DNA from: Yamagishiella unicocca
Lineage: Eukaryota; Chlorophyta; Chlorophyceae; Chlamydomonadales; Volvocaceae
Assembly: GCA_003116995.1 (NCBI GenBank)
Contig: BDSL01000045.1
Coordinates: 62,001-126,000 of the forward strand
DNA length: 64,000 nt
Direction of reading: 5' to 3'
Positions 35,601 to 47,729 of the stretch are shown here, piece after piece. The position numbers and the translations under genes were made by a program. The notes below the pieces were generated by a model. That model searched no databases. It was not told where the DNA came from and saw nothing but the letters and a program-made list of their open reading frames with translations. How positions within the stretch are numbered: position 1 is the first letter of the stretch; every line of letters begins with the position of its first letter.

Positions 35601-37619
35601 TGTTGGAGTCGCAGGTCGAGCATTGGCAGCTGCGGTCAGCAGATCAACGGTCGGAGGCAAGAGTCCAGAGCTCCTGCCAGCGCCTCGGTGGCAAGCCGGA
35701 ATGCTGACGCCGGTGCCAACGCGGGCAGCAACCAGCTGGTGACGCCCAGGTCCTTTAGGCCGGGGGTTTTTGGGTTGCATGGGGCGGATGGAAACCTAGC
35801 ACCTGGTCCAGGCCCCTGCACAAGCACTGGGTGCAGCAGCGACGGATCAAGCAGCCGACGGCGACCCAGTTCAGGCTTCGAGCCGACGGTGGCGGCCCTG
35901 GCGTTCCTCGGCGCCGCGGACTTGCCAACGGCCAGCGGTGGCAGCAGCAGCAGCGCGAGCCCAAGCTCCGAAACCAGCAATCCCGCTCGGAACGCCGTGG
36001 GCTCGGAGGCCACCTCGCAGGCCCTGCCGCTGTCGCCAGACCTGTCCGACATATCCTCCACGGCGTTCGCGGGTGTGTATGGGTACGGCAGTCCGGGTCC
36101 GTGGCCATACGATACGCCGCGCGTGACACGTCTGCAGTCGGAAGGAGGAGGAGCACTCGGGAGCACCTTTGGCGGCGCCGACCCCGCCGACGCCGCCATG
36201 GAAATCACCGCGGTGACGCCCCAGCCCGAGCTGTCTCCTTACCCGCTGGGGGAAGACCTCTTCCTCAACCCGCTCTACATCACACCCGGAAAGGACGTCC
36301 TTCTGCCTGCAGCGCAGTCGCTGGTTCGCAACCAGAGCAGCGGCACGATCGCGCTGCCCCTGATGCCGTACCTGGACGGCCTAGCGTACGGCGGCTCGCA
36401 CGGCGATGAAGACGGTACGTCATCTTACACGTCATCGCAGGGGCCGTTCAGCCGCGCTACCTCCCATCCCAGCGTGAGTTCCGAGGGGCCACTGAGCGGC
36501 GGCCGGCGGCGGCGCTGCCGAGAAACGACTAGCGGGCGGCCCAGGCCCCACTGCAGCGGCGGTGCGAGTGAGACTGGCCGGGTTGAGTCTCGCACCACAG
36601 CGACTCCGGGTGACAACGGGCTGGGCGCCGTGATCCCACTGACAGGTCCACAGGCCAGTGATGGGGGCCTCTCCGAGGCCGGCGATGGCACCACGGGCGG
36701 CAGCGACGCCAGTGGCGGCGGCAGTGGCAGCGGCAGCTGCTCGAGTGCCCTGCCCCAGCGCTGCAAGCGTGCCCGCACGCGCATGCCGGATGCACCGTTG
36801 TTTCTCCCGCAGGCGGCAGCCAGTACGCCGGCTGGCCCGGAGCAGCCGCAGGATCTGGCGGAGCAGCCGCTTCGCGCCCACAAATCGGGCGCGGCTCCTC
36901 CCCTCGCCAGCCCTCTCATGGTGCTGAATCCCACGTACGCGCAATCGGAAGCCGGTGCGTCCTCCGTTGTCGCGTCGCCCCGCAACGCCGCATACAACGG
37001 CGCATCTGCTGCCGCCACGGAATCCAAACCAAGGCGCCAGGACGGCTGTGCGGGCGCGGATGCTGATGGGACGATGGTGGTGGCGACGCCGGTGGCGGCC
37101 GCAGTGGGCGCCTCTGGCGACTGCGTCGGGGTCGATGGCCAAGGGACCGGACCGCTGATGGATGCTGATGGAGGGAAGGCGCCAAGCAGCACTCCAGGGC
37201 ACACCACGCCGAAGCAAATGGTGCAGCCCCAGCTCTTGCTTGGGTCGCCGTTTGGTCTGAGCAGCTTCCAGGTACGGGTTTGACGTCAGTGAATGCGAAA
37301 AAGGTGCGCTGCACGGCGGGATGCTCGCTTGGAGGGCCGTTGGCGTTGGTTTTGGAAGCAAACCGAGCGTTGCGAGAGGGTTGCTTTCTTAGCGTGCCGT
37401 CTTGCTTGACGTCCTGTGCTCGTCCTCCTCGCAACCGCCCTGCAGGGTTCCCCGTCCAGCCAGCAGGCAGCCCACGCTGCGGCGCTCCTACGCCACGCCA
37501 ATGATGCGGTGGACTTCGCACGCGACGCGGTGCAACGGGGCGACGTGCAGTGGCTTTCGCGCGTCACTACTACGCTGCAAGCCGTGCAGACGGCGCTGGA
37601 CGCATTGCGTGAATTTTAG
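29622..37619 (+). CDS. Large PH/GRAM-like protein with long low-complexity body, about 2435 aa, 5 exons
   Basis: Exons 29622-29969, 30163-30216, 30358-34319, 34502-37271 and 37446-37619 join in frame (7308 nt). Residues 1-150 resemble a PH- or GRAM-type fold: LALTAKHLQYQ..., a DVQCKWIDV strand, then VTVAFGSG-EPVVIRGLK, then the helix NPQDLLDALQQQEAARRN. The rest is Ala/Ser/Gly/Pro-rich. It includes three imperfect repeats of about 33 aa with a PEDSVM core (31260-31610), a long Ala/Gly/Val/Met hydrophobic stretch (32185-32430), and an Ala/Asp-rich C-terminal helix (AAHAAALLRHANDAVDF). The 34320-34501 intron is needed to join two open frames; if it is retained, translation stops near 34684. Other introns may be hidden in exon 3. 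The function is unknown; a membrane- or lipid-binding scaffold is a guess from the N-terminal fold. Confidence 0.75.
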
Positions 37620-37942
37620 ATGACTTAACCGAGTGGTGACCAGGGATGAAAGCGGGGTGAGGGAGTTGGGCGCCAACCGTAGGCGTATTCGGTATTATAA
37701 AACACTTTGTGATGACATAACGTGCCGATGTACACCAGTTATGCCTGTGGGGAAGCCGGGGAGACATGAAATCGAGCCAGCCAGCTCCATTGTACGACGC
37801 CACGGGGGTTGCCCTACAACCGCCCCCAAAGGACGTTTTGCGGTTTGGAGCATATCGCGCTGACAGTGCTACCTAATTCTAAATATATGGACATTGATTA
37901 GTACCTTTAGCACTGCGATTACCAAGACAGAGACAGGCAATC
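37620..37942. other. Intergenic spacer (323 bp)
   Basis: Lies between the stop of the PH-like gene and the ATG of the next plus-strand gene. There is no TGTAA; a TGTAC occurs near 37728. The last 70 bp are AT-rich (CTAAATATATGG) and probably promoter. No other feature is seen. Confidence 0.5.
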
Positions 37943-39144
37943 ATGCCGCCGACGCGCGAAGTGACCATGCTAGCAGCCGCTGTAATACGGAAATCTTGCG
38001 CTCTTAGCTGTTCTGGAACAGCTCTGCGGTCTACGTACATCACTTATGCGCGGACATTTTCAACGGCGTCAAGTGACGCAGCACAGGCCAGCACAAGCGG
38101 ACAGGATGCTGCTCCAGGCTGGATGGGAAGAGAACTTAAACCTAAAGCCAAAAAGGGTGAGCTTGTATATGCATTTCTACTAGCTTGATGGCTCGAGCAA
38201 AGTCCTGACTGCAACCCTCGTGCCTCATTGCCAGACGCTCCGCTGTCCTGGCTATATATGAGGGAAGGCGCGGACGGTGTTAAGCGCTTGATGCCGCTAT
38301 CAGAGCGCCTAATCTGGGGCACCGTGCTCGGCGGCATCGGGTTGTTTATCGGGCCAAGGATTTACAAAGCGAGGATTAAGGCGGCTGAGGAGCAAGAAGT
38401 AAGGACACGTGCTATGCGATGCAAGATCGTTGGTACGCGGCAGCATCGTTACCCTCGGTTACCGGTTTGCGTGTGCTACACAGGCGGCGAAGATACGGGA
38501 ACAGGAGCTCCACGAGAAGCGTCTGACGGCCGTACGCATATTGCTCTCGGGAAAGAACTGGGCACATGACGATGCGGAAGCACTCGAGGGTATGGCTCCC
38601 AAGCAAATCGTGGAGTTCATCACGAAGCACAGCATCAACCCGGATGACCCCTTCGAGGTGCGCATGTGTTCAATGCTCAAAGCAGCGATGGAGGTCTTGT
38701 CAATGGGGAGGGCAGAAGGCTTCCTCTGGACGTGGGGTCAGATGGCAGGGATGAAAGGGAGGAGGAAGGTGTTGAGGTTTCTTGGGAAGCGGGTGGCATT
38801 CAGGAAACCTCAACACGGGAGGGAGGTGTTCAGCTTTCTTGGGTGGCATGGTGGTCTGGCAGTGTAGTACAGGGGTGATATGTGTGGGCTCGGCCTGGTC
38901 CATACGCCTTGCAAGCAGGGTTCACCCTCATGTGCTCCCTTGTTTCGCGCAAGCAAGCACGCAATATGTCATATCGCAACGCTTAGTATCTCTGAGGTCC
39001 AGGCAACGGCTGCACACCTACTCTCTGAACGCGTCTGCCCTCCCGGTTCCCACCGTTGGATACGCAACTTCCATGCTGTGCTAACAGGGCATGTCGCCGG
39101 AGGAGATAGACGAGTTCGTACGCAAGACCGGAATTGACCTGTAA
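37943..39144 (+). CDS. Predicted mitochondrial single-span membrane protein, 202 aa, 4 exons
   Basis: Exons 37943-38156, 38235-38398, 38484-38657 and 39088-39144 join in frame (609 nt). The first 50 or so residues are basic and Ser/Ala-rich with almost no acidic residues (AAAVIRKSCALS..., YARTFSTASS), typical of a mitochondrial presequence. One hydrophobic segment (about 98-112, LIWGTVLGGIGLFIG) is followed by a charged helix (KARIKAAEEQEAAKIREQ). The C-terminus has two related motifs, GMAPKQIVEFITKHSI and GMSPEEIDEFVRKTGI, with acidic linkers. I do not recognise the family. Position of the span and presequence suggest an inner-membrane accessory protein (inference). The stop codon lies inside a TGTAA (39140-39144), and the last exon is only 57 nt. 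Confidence 0.75.
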
Positions 39145-39700
39145 ACGATCTGGAACGAACATGGAGCCTCTGTGGTCCTTGCAAACTCGACGGGGCTGGC
39201 CCCTAGGGCGCTCTGCGGCTGGCTCGAGCTGGATAGCCAGGAATGGCGGTAGCAGTGTGTGCCTGTAGCTGGTCGCGGTCGTCTGCTTTGCGGTAGATTG
39301 TGAATGACGCAGTGATGGAACGTTTCGCATGTAGATGCCTCAAACGGGCCCAGATATTGGCGGGATGAGGGCATTGACGGAGTCACGGAACTGGCTCTGA
39401 CGGGCCAGTTTGTACGGCACGCACGGCTGCCGCGCTTTGTAACATAGCTCTGCTGTTTCGGTGTTATTTAAGCGCATCTGGTCAGTGTCAATATACTGGA
39501 TACAGTTGGCTTACATCGGTGCTTTTCGTGTTCACCGCCGCCGCTCGCGCCGCCCTTCCCGGTGCAGTGGTCAACAGCAATAGCTGTAAGTCCTAGCCCT
39601 GGCGCTACTTAGTTGTCACCTGAGGACTTGGCAGTCTAAAGGCGCTTCATCTACATTCTCCCGGTCGATCCCGACGCTCTTCCGGACATACCGCGGAAAG
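39145..39700. other. Intergenic spacer before PRMT10
   Basis: 556 bp between two plus-strand genes. It must include the 3' UTR of the 202-aa protein gene and the PRMT10 promoter. An AT-richer stretch at about 39455-39520 is the likeliest promoter area. No other feature was identified. Confidence 0.45.
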
Positions 39701-42700
39701 ATGGCCGAAAAGCCCGTGACAAAGGTGTCGGAGCTTGATGGCGAGGCTCCAGAGAGCACTGACTTCGCAAACTACTTCTGCACCTATGCCTATATCTACC
39801 ATCAGGTGCGCGCCAAAGTGTGCATGCGCGCCCGGAACTGACGAAGTGCTTCGTGGCGTGCTTCGATGTCACTATATAATCTACATGAGCTAACGGGCTG
39901 ATCATATGGATGAGCGACGCGACCACCGGCAGTGAGCGTTGGGATAGGACACGCCGTCGGCGTCGGGCCAAGCAAGCAGCGTGCCTTCGCGCCACCGTCT
40001 ACGCCAGTCGGCTCAGATTTGTCTCAGCAGCGCTGAGCATGTATCATGGCGTTAGTCATGCTGCCTCACCTGTCAGCCACCTGTCCCGCACACCGCTGAC
40101 TGTCGGCCCCTCCTCCTCGCCCCCCAAACCTCCCTGACGCTATTAGAAAGACATGTTGGAAGATCACAAGAGAACCGGCGCCTACTACCAGGTGGGAACT
40201 GGTCAAATACAAGTCGGTCGCTCGCTGCCACCATGCTCTTATCGGAGTGCCAGGTGCTGCACCGACGGAAGCTCGCAGCCCTGACGACGTCTTGCACGTT
40301 TGCCTTTCCGCCTGTGCCCACCGCTTCCATTGCGCTTCTGACTGGTTCACCTGGCGAATCGACTAGGTGTGGGCGGTTGGTTGCACAGCACCGCATGCCT
40401 TGCATTCTCGGAAGGGGTGCATGTTGCTCTCCACCCCCGGCAGCATGAACTTGGGCTTGCTCCAAACTTTCTGCCGAAGCTGAGATAGGATTACGGTGTA
40501 CACGGTGCACCAACGACCGTGGGCTAGTGGGGATTTCCCTCGAATGCGACTGCGTGCGTAGCCTTCGCCGCTGCTCGCGTTCGCTGGCCCCGGTGCACGG
40601 TGCACACGCACCCTGTGCGGCGGGGCTCTTACCCGCGAGGAGGACACCGCACTTCGGCCGCTTGACAAACACTTACCTTGTAGCATCACATCAGCCTTTG
40701 CACGGGCATGCGTTCTCCAGTTAAACCGATGCACTGCCAGTTCGAACCGCTCGCATGTTCCCAAATGAAGCCGAGATGACTTGATCTTCGCCACCCGTTC
40801 TCCACCCCACCTCTTGACAACCGCCCAGGCCGTGATGTCCAACAAGCGGCAGTTCCAGGGCAAGGTAGGCAGCTAGACCACTTATCATGCACGTGTGTCG
40901 GCCACTCGACGCACAGGCCAGAGAGCGGACGGGGTTGGGGGAGGAAATGAGGATGCGGGGAAGGTCGTCTGGAGGCATGGCTCTGTGCTTGAGGCACCCA
41001 AAGACAGTCGCAACTGGCTGGAGGGGGGGAGCTGTTGGGTGACCGCCTCGAGGGCATGTCATCACCGAGGAGGGGTGAAGGGACGGCAGTCGGGCAGTCG
41101 GGCGGCAGTGTGAACCAGGCTGCCACGTCTGGGGGAAAGAGTCGCACCCCTTCCGGCTGCGGCGCGAGGTGCAGGTCGTGCTCTCCGTCATTTGTTATTG
41201 CTTTTAGGGTTCCAGGCCCCAGCAAACAGGGACAGGCCACGTCCAGCAAAGAGGGACGGGCCACGTCACCCAGTGACCCGCGCTGTAGGGCGTTGGCTTT
41301 CCGTCCCGCTTCCTGGTTTTGGCCGCGCTGAGGACCCTCCCCCCTCCACCAACATAACGCCCGCAGGTGGTGTTGGATGTCGGCACTGGCAGCGGCATCC
41401 TCGCGCTCTTCGCAGCCAAGGCGGGCGCCAAGAAGGTGTATGCTGTGGAGGCCACCAACATGGCCAAGCACGCGAGGAACCTGGTGGAGAGCAACAAGGT
41501 GCGGCTGGGGCTGGAGGACTGGGGGGCTGGAGGTGGGGCTGGAGGACCAGGGGGAGGGGAGGGGGAAGGACGGGTGTGGGGGGGGACGTGGGCGGGACAG
41601 GGTTGCTTGGGTGGAGGACGCTGGGCGGGTGAGGATGCTGAGTTAGTAGTGGAGCGGTCCCACGTGGCGGTGCGGACAGGGGAGGCGTGGAGCCTCCCTG
41701 GGCCTTGCAAGCCCTGGGCCTCCCCTGGCGCCGGCAGAGCTGCCACTGCAATGGGCTTCCTAGGTAGTGGTGGTTGCACTTGGGAGGTTGTCCATAATGG
41801 AAGCAGTGGATGTTGCAGGTCGACCACGTGATCCGGGGACCTCGGATTGGAGCATTTCTATCTTCCTCTCCCGCGGCCGCTTCCACGCGCTCATCGCGAC
41901 GGTCAACAAGTACACTCACCCCGCCACCACAGCCCACCCCATCCGCACCTCCCTCCCTCCCTCCCGGTTTTTCTCGCATCCACGGGTCGTCCTCGAAATC
42001 CCTCCATACCTCCCTCCCTCCCCCCTCCCTCGCATACATCCCCCCCATACCTCCCTCCCTCCCGGCCCCGCTTTGCTTGCTCAGATGGGCCACGTTGTGG
42101 AGGTGATCCAGGGCACCATCGAGACCATCAGCCTGCCGGAGAAGGTGGACATCATCATCTCGGAATGGATGGGCTACTTCCTGCTGCGCGAGTCCATGCT
42201 GGACTCCGTGCTGGTCGCTCGGGACCGCTTCCTGGCCCCGGGGGGCTCCTTGTTCCCCTCGCACGCCGCCATCTACTTGGCGCCCCTGCGCTCCAACCTC
42301 GCGAACCAGCGCACCGGAGAGTTCCAGGTGAGCTGCGGTGCGGCCGGAGGTGGGCCCCGGGCTGGGAAGGCGGCTTGGGTTGCTCCTCGCGTGGGAGGGA
42401 GTTGTTTGGGTTGCTCCTCGCGTGGGAGGGAGTTGTTTAGGTTGCTCCTCGCGTGGGAGGGAGTTGCGTGGGAGGGAGGGTGGGGGGGCTCGCCAGAACT
42501 TGTGTATGTGTATGTGGGGGGGAGGAGGGGAGATGGAGCGATGTTATGAGCTGCGACGTCAGGGGAACGAGCGGGTGGGGGTGTTCACTGTACTGAGCTT
42601 TCAGCTCACGCGTGCATCTTTTGCACGCGTGCTTGTCTTGTAAAATGTGTGCTTGTGTGGTACTGAGCTGTTGGTTGGAATGAAAAGCAGTGGGCGTTGA

Positions 42701-44489
42701 GGCTCGCGAAGTCGTTCCGGATCCGAGCCCATGCTGGAGGGTCTTACCTCGCTTCCGCTTTCCCCCCTGTCTCGCCCGCAGGGATCGATGGAGGGCTGGG
42801 CTGAGTTCCTGCAAGAGATGCAGCACTACTACCAGGTGGGTGCAGCATGGGAGGGCGTACAGCGACCAGCCGCGTCCCCTCCCTCCCTCCTGTCCCTGCG
42901 CACAACATCGCGCCCACCTTTTCCACCACGCTGAACGCCTGGTGCACCCTTGCACCATTACGAACACATCAGCGCTGCAGGGCCCACCTGCATTGCGCCT
43001 TACATCGTGCAGCCAAACCGTAATGGACCCTCCCACCCCCCTGTCTCTCAAGGTTCCCTCCTCTCATCCCCCTTCCGCCGTGGATTCGCGGATCCTCGTA
43101 TGACCCCCCTCCGCCGCCGCCGCTGCCCCCCTCCCGGCCCCCTCGCCGCAGGTCAACCTGGACTGCCTGAGCGACGCCTACCGCCTCGAGCAGAAGGACT
43201 ACTACCAGCACACCAGCCAATGGACCGACACGCACCCGCAGCAGATGCTGGGGCCCGCCGCGCCCTTCATCAAGTACGACCTGCACAAGCTGCCTCTGGA
43301 GGAGCTCAAGGTGGGGCCGGGGCTGAGGTGGTGGGGGTGAGGGGGAGCGAGTGGTGGCTGAGGTGGGGGGGTGAGGGGGAGCGAGTGGTGGCGGAGGTGG
43401 TGGGGGAAGCGGGAGCGAGTGGTGGCTGAGGTGGTGGGGGTGAGGGGGAGCGGCGAGGGCATGGGGCGATGAGGGCGGGATGCGGCGGCACCTTGGGCCG
43501 CGTAGGAGGCGGGAGGGGGGGGCAAGGAGGGCAAGGGGTGCGGATGGAGATGGCGGCTTGAGGGGGGGATGCTAGAGCAGCCAGGCAACCCGAGGTGGGA
43601 ACAGACCCGAGCAGCAGCAGCAGCAGGATCAAAGTGGGAACAGCACTGGGACGCGATCTAGATTTCGCAGCAGCGATGTAAGGTGTCCTCGATTGTTGCT
43701 GCTCCCACAGCCCGTCATCAACGGAGCTCCCGGCTGCTGCTGCCGACCCATCACCTCCCTCCGCGGCTCCCTCCGTCCCCCCTCCCCCCCGCTCCCAGGC
43801 GCCGCTGGTCTCCGATTTCGTGATCCACATGACTGATGGCGGCCCGGTGGATGCGCTGTGCGGCTTCTTCGATGTTTGGTTCAAGGGGAGCGAGGAGTCA
43901 CCGGTTGACAACGAGATCCGGTTGTCAACGGGGCCAGACCCAACGGGTGAGCTCACCGCGGCATGGACGTTCCTGGGCCCCGGCTACGGGTGCTCTTCGT
44001 CGCCAAGTGGAGCTGCCGCTTGGCGGCGAAGCGCACCCGTACTCCTCCACGCGTACGGTGGCCGCTCCCATCCTTGTGCCGTTTAACCATGTTGCAGGCG
44101 ATGTAAACTTTGATTTACTGGACGAGCGAAGCTGTCGCACACACCCTTCCCCATCCCCTCTTCGCCGTTTCTTTCCCTTTGTGGATTCACTGGATTTCCT
44201 CCCCTCCCCGCCGCTTCTTCTCCTTTGTGGATTTACTGGATTTCCTCCCCTCTCCCCCCTGCCTCCTCCCTGGCCCCCAGGCGCCACCCACTGGGGCCAG
44301 CAGACGTTCCCGCTGCACCCGCCCATCGACTGCGCGCCGGGGGACCGACTGCGGGTGTCGATAGAGGTGACCCGCCGCACGGACAACCAGCGGCTGCTGC
44401 TGGTCAAGGCGGGCATCACGGTGGAGGGCAACTCCATATACGCCGAGCAGAGCAAAACGCCGCGCAACTTCCGATGGAACATTGAGTAG
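39701..44489 (+). CDS. PRMT10: Protein arginine N-methyltransferase PRMT10, 376 aa, 9 exons
   Basis: Exons 39701-39805, 40147-40191, 40829-40864, 41367-41498, 42085-42327, 42782-42835, 43152-43310, 43799-43946 and 44281-44489 join in frame (1131 nt). Length and sequence follow plant PRMT10, a type I enzyme that makes asymmetric dimethylarginine on histones and RNA-binding proteins using S-adenosylmethionine. Visible motifs are the [16 protein letters not shown]-terminal helix, SAM-binding [11 protein letters not shown] (64-74), AVEAT, the double-E loop [13 protein letters not shown] (Glu133, Glu142), PSHA, and the THW loop ATHWGQQ (309-315). No family motif is missing. Introns carry a GCATCCACGGG-family element (41965-42000) and two minisatellites. 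The start at 39701 matches the family N-terminus. Confidence 0.95.
41965..42000 (+). repeat. Dispersed intronic element (GCATCCACGGG family), short copy
   Basis: CGGTTTTTCTCGCATCCACG then GGTCGTCCTCGAAATC, sense to PRMT10, 85 bp upstream of the acceptor of exon 42085-42327. A degenerate relative (GTGGATTCGCGGATCCTCG) is in a later PRMT10 intron at about 43080-43100. Confidence 0.85.
42375..42467. repeat. Minisatellite, 31-bp unit, 3 copies
   Basis: TTGGGTTGCTCCTCGCGTGG followed by GAGGGAGTTGT, repeated at 42375, 42406 and 42437, in the PRMT10 intron that follows exon 42085-42327. Confidence 0.9.
43320..43454. repeat. G-rich minisatellite, unit about 34 bp, about 4 copies
   Basis: Imperfect repeats of GGGGGTGAGGGGGAGCGAGT then GGTGGCTGAGGTGG in the PRMT10 intron directly after exon 43152-43310. 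Long G-runs could form quadruplexes (inference). Confidence 0.8.
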
Positions 44490-47400
44490 TGGCGCGAGGT
44501 GGGGAGCTGCTAGCTGGGGCCTGTGCGGCCTGTGCCAATGCGCGGGCTGTTGCTGCTGCTGCGATGCCGCAAGAAATGTAGGACGTGCCGTACATGTGTC
44601 GTAGTGTTGGGAGAGGAGAGTGGATACGTAGTATTGCGGGGAGATTTCTGCTGCAGGAACCTCGGGGTCGCGCCTCTGGGTGCATTTGCTGCGGTGTCCG
44701 GGAAACACGTAGCGTCGGTGGTGGAATGGGATGGATGTTTGGAGTTCACCGTGGTGGTGGTGGTGGTGGTGGTGGTGGTGGTGCCGACGGATGGTAGTGA
44801 TGAGGAGGATGGTTGGTAGTGGTGCAGGGGGCCGGTGGACCCACGATGCGAACAGCTCTTGAGGCGACATCTTGTGTCGAAGTACATCGGGACTGGATGC
44901 GCAATGAATGCGGGCCGGCGATTCGGGGGCGGTGAGCGCCGATGGGCTCCTAAACCGCCCAAAGGGGCAAACTTGAGGAACTTGACGACCAGGAAATAGC
45001 GTTACGCCGCAGACTTTTTTTAAGCAGAATGCGAGTATTACAAGGGAGCCAGAACGGCTCAAGCGCGGAAGGCTTAAGCAGACCATTGTAGCGAGATTTT
45101 CCCCATCCGAGTCCGTACGAAACTACCGCCGATGCCGATTTTAGCGTGTGTACACGAGTCGGACGAGCAGCACAGACGGAACGCACAGCCAAATGACCGA
45201 TTACAGGACGGACACTTCTAAATGGAAAAATTAGAAGCGAGCGTCGGGAGGCATCGCGGAGGATGCTCGACATGCCATTCCCTGCTGAAAAAAGCCGAGA
45301 TCGTATGTCGTGAGGGCCGAGACCGTGCTACTTGAGCACCGAGCCCGTACGTTCTACCGCCGATGCCGAAATGTAGTGGCCGGAGAAACAGCTGAGACGG
45401 GCCGCATTTCCGCTCGGCCGGGAGCAGAATAAAAGTCCCCAGTAAACGAAATTTACAGCGGGGGCTGGGAAGCTGTGCGCAAAAAGATCGCAAATGGACC
45501 GGGAAATAGCAGCCGCGAACGGACAGGATTGCCACCTGGCAGATGCTTATCAAGGGATCCCTCTAACGGGCGTTTTTTAGAGCAGGTGGGCCACACGAGC
45601 GCAACTCACACTTCACTACAACGTAAGAGGAATAGCAGCATGTGCATGGTACCAAATTGGGTTGGCTGTAAAAGTATGGTAGCAGACGGTGGGCCATGCG
45701 AGACAGCGCCAGCTGAGAAAACCGCGCGAATGCGCTACACTGGTACGCAGCCTCACGATACAGGCTGGGGACCTAAGATACCTCACGACGCAACAAATGA
45801 AGTGTTTAGGTGACCTCAAGCCCGGTTTACCCAGGACAAGAAGGGGCGGGGGCCATGTCCTGGACTTAAGAGAGGCAAGCCGGGCCTAACCCAAGCAGGG
45901 GGACCACAGCAAGACCAGCACACCTGAGCAGACACCCCCGAAGGCACAGGGACCTCGCTCGCCGCGGCCAAGACAGCTCGCCCCCGACAAGATAGACCGG
46001 CAGAAGAACCGAACATTGCACGAGCAAGGGGGCAATTCCGGAAGTGGTGCAGGCGAGGGGACACCGGGCCGGCGGTGGCGGCCCAAGGAAGTTCCCCGCA
46101 ACCATAGGCGACGAATTGCGTAGTATAATGCTGGCGTTACTACTATGCTGGCATTTCCGGTGGCGCTGCATGCTACTGCTCTGGAAAGGTGAAGCCAGCA
46201 CTAGGGGCCCCAGGACCTGATGACAAGTTGGAGCCTGACGGTATGCACAACAGCGCCCGGGTTCCCCACAATAATGACATCCCAGCAGGTACAGGTACTG
46301 TACGCTAAGGCCAGTCGTCCAGTCCAGGACAGCACGCGATAGATCCCATCGTCCACACGCTCTCCCATCCACGCTCTCCCGAAACCAAAAGTCATAGAAA
46401 CACCCCTATTGTGAATCGAAGGCAAAATACGTGGATACTAGACACTGGAAGATGGATGAGGACTTAAGTAAGGAAAGTTCGATATTTATACAATTTGAGG
46501 GATTGGCGATACTCGCTCCGTGTCGGGCCAGTGAGGCGTCCTGCGCTCGGACTATTGTTACGGTACGCCCATCCACGCATATAAAACCGAAAATAACATA
46601 TTTGCACGATCATCTGCTTCACGAAGAAGACGGTTCCCGTCTTTTCGCTTGTAAGGTTCGCACCTTCAGATGAGGTCAGATACGGTACAGGTAATATGGT
46701 TTCCGTTTGCCTGACACGGTTAGCGCAGCGGTCTGGAGCTCGCACCCCGTGCCAGCGAGGTGTTGCGCCGCACCTGAGCAGCTCTACGGCCGCCACCGTC
46801 TTCATTTTCTGTTAGCGCCGTGTGTCGCAGGCAGACAGGTACGCTATGCCAGGGCGGACGCTTCACATGTTTAGTCATCCACGGGGGCTCGCTTGGCATG
46901 CGTCCAACGGCGCGCGCCCGACCAGTTTGCCCGTCCACTCAGTAGCATGTTTTGACGGACAAGTCCGTGGCTGATTCAGGCGGTGGTGCCGGAGCCCACA
47001 TATGCACTCTGGTGCACTCATACCGCCTGTCCGAGATACTGGGCGGGGAATGTCGACAACCAGCAGTGCAGCCACCCTAGAGACCTCTTGAGGGAACCAG
47101 GATGCAGCTTGGCGCGTGGCAAACCCCACCAAACCCGATTAGCCGGGGTACGCGAAATGGTTACCAAGGCCGAGACGCGCTGTCCGTGGTAAAGGGAAAG
47201 GAAACACACAGACACAGCCGGCGGCATTGCCACCCGCTCTGCCTCGATTCGGAAGGTGTTACCGTGTGTTTAATAAGTATCGAGCTCCCAAATTGTAGAC
47301 ACAGGCGTGGAGTGAGGTGCAGGATTGCACCAAGGGCGTGTTGAGGCAAGGCGAGATCCTGACCGTGCATGACGGGTGACGACGGGGCACTACGGGTCGC

Positions 47401-47729
47401 GACGGGTGCCAACGGTGCCAACGGGTGGGTAACGTGGTTGCCGGGCATTGCCGGCTCCTTCCTCAGACATGCCAACAAACCAGCCTTAACTCTTCCGTCA
47501 CGGCACCGTTGAGCTCATGCAAATCCGCAGTCGAAAAGGTGTCCTCACCGGCATCCACTTCCCGCAGCTTCCAAAGCTGTCCAACAACGGCCTAACACGG
47601 CCCACATCTACTGAGCTGGAGTAGTATTTTGCATGCCTAGTTAAACATTCTAGCTCCGAGCGCGCTCATAAGGAGCTTTTGTTGCAGTGCACAGTGCGCA
47701 CCGACAGTGCCAGCACCGAAAGTGCTATT
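44490..47729. other. Intergenic region of 3.2 kb, no supportable gene
   Basis: Starts with the PRMT10 3' UTR. Holds a GGT trinucleotide run (about 44748-44781) and a direct repeat of about 30 bp containing CTACCGCCGATGCCGA at about 45122-45137 and 45356-45371. The base composition from about 44.9 kb on is less GC-rich than the flanking PRMT10 introns. Short ORFs here have no recognisable motifs. Confidence 0.5.

Noticed and set aside
46710..46785. tRNA-like stretch GGTTAGCGCAGCGGTCTGGA
   Set aside because: The D-arm/A-box resemblance is good, but no matching T-arm (GGTTCGA) or acceptor pairing could be drawn, so no tRNA is called.
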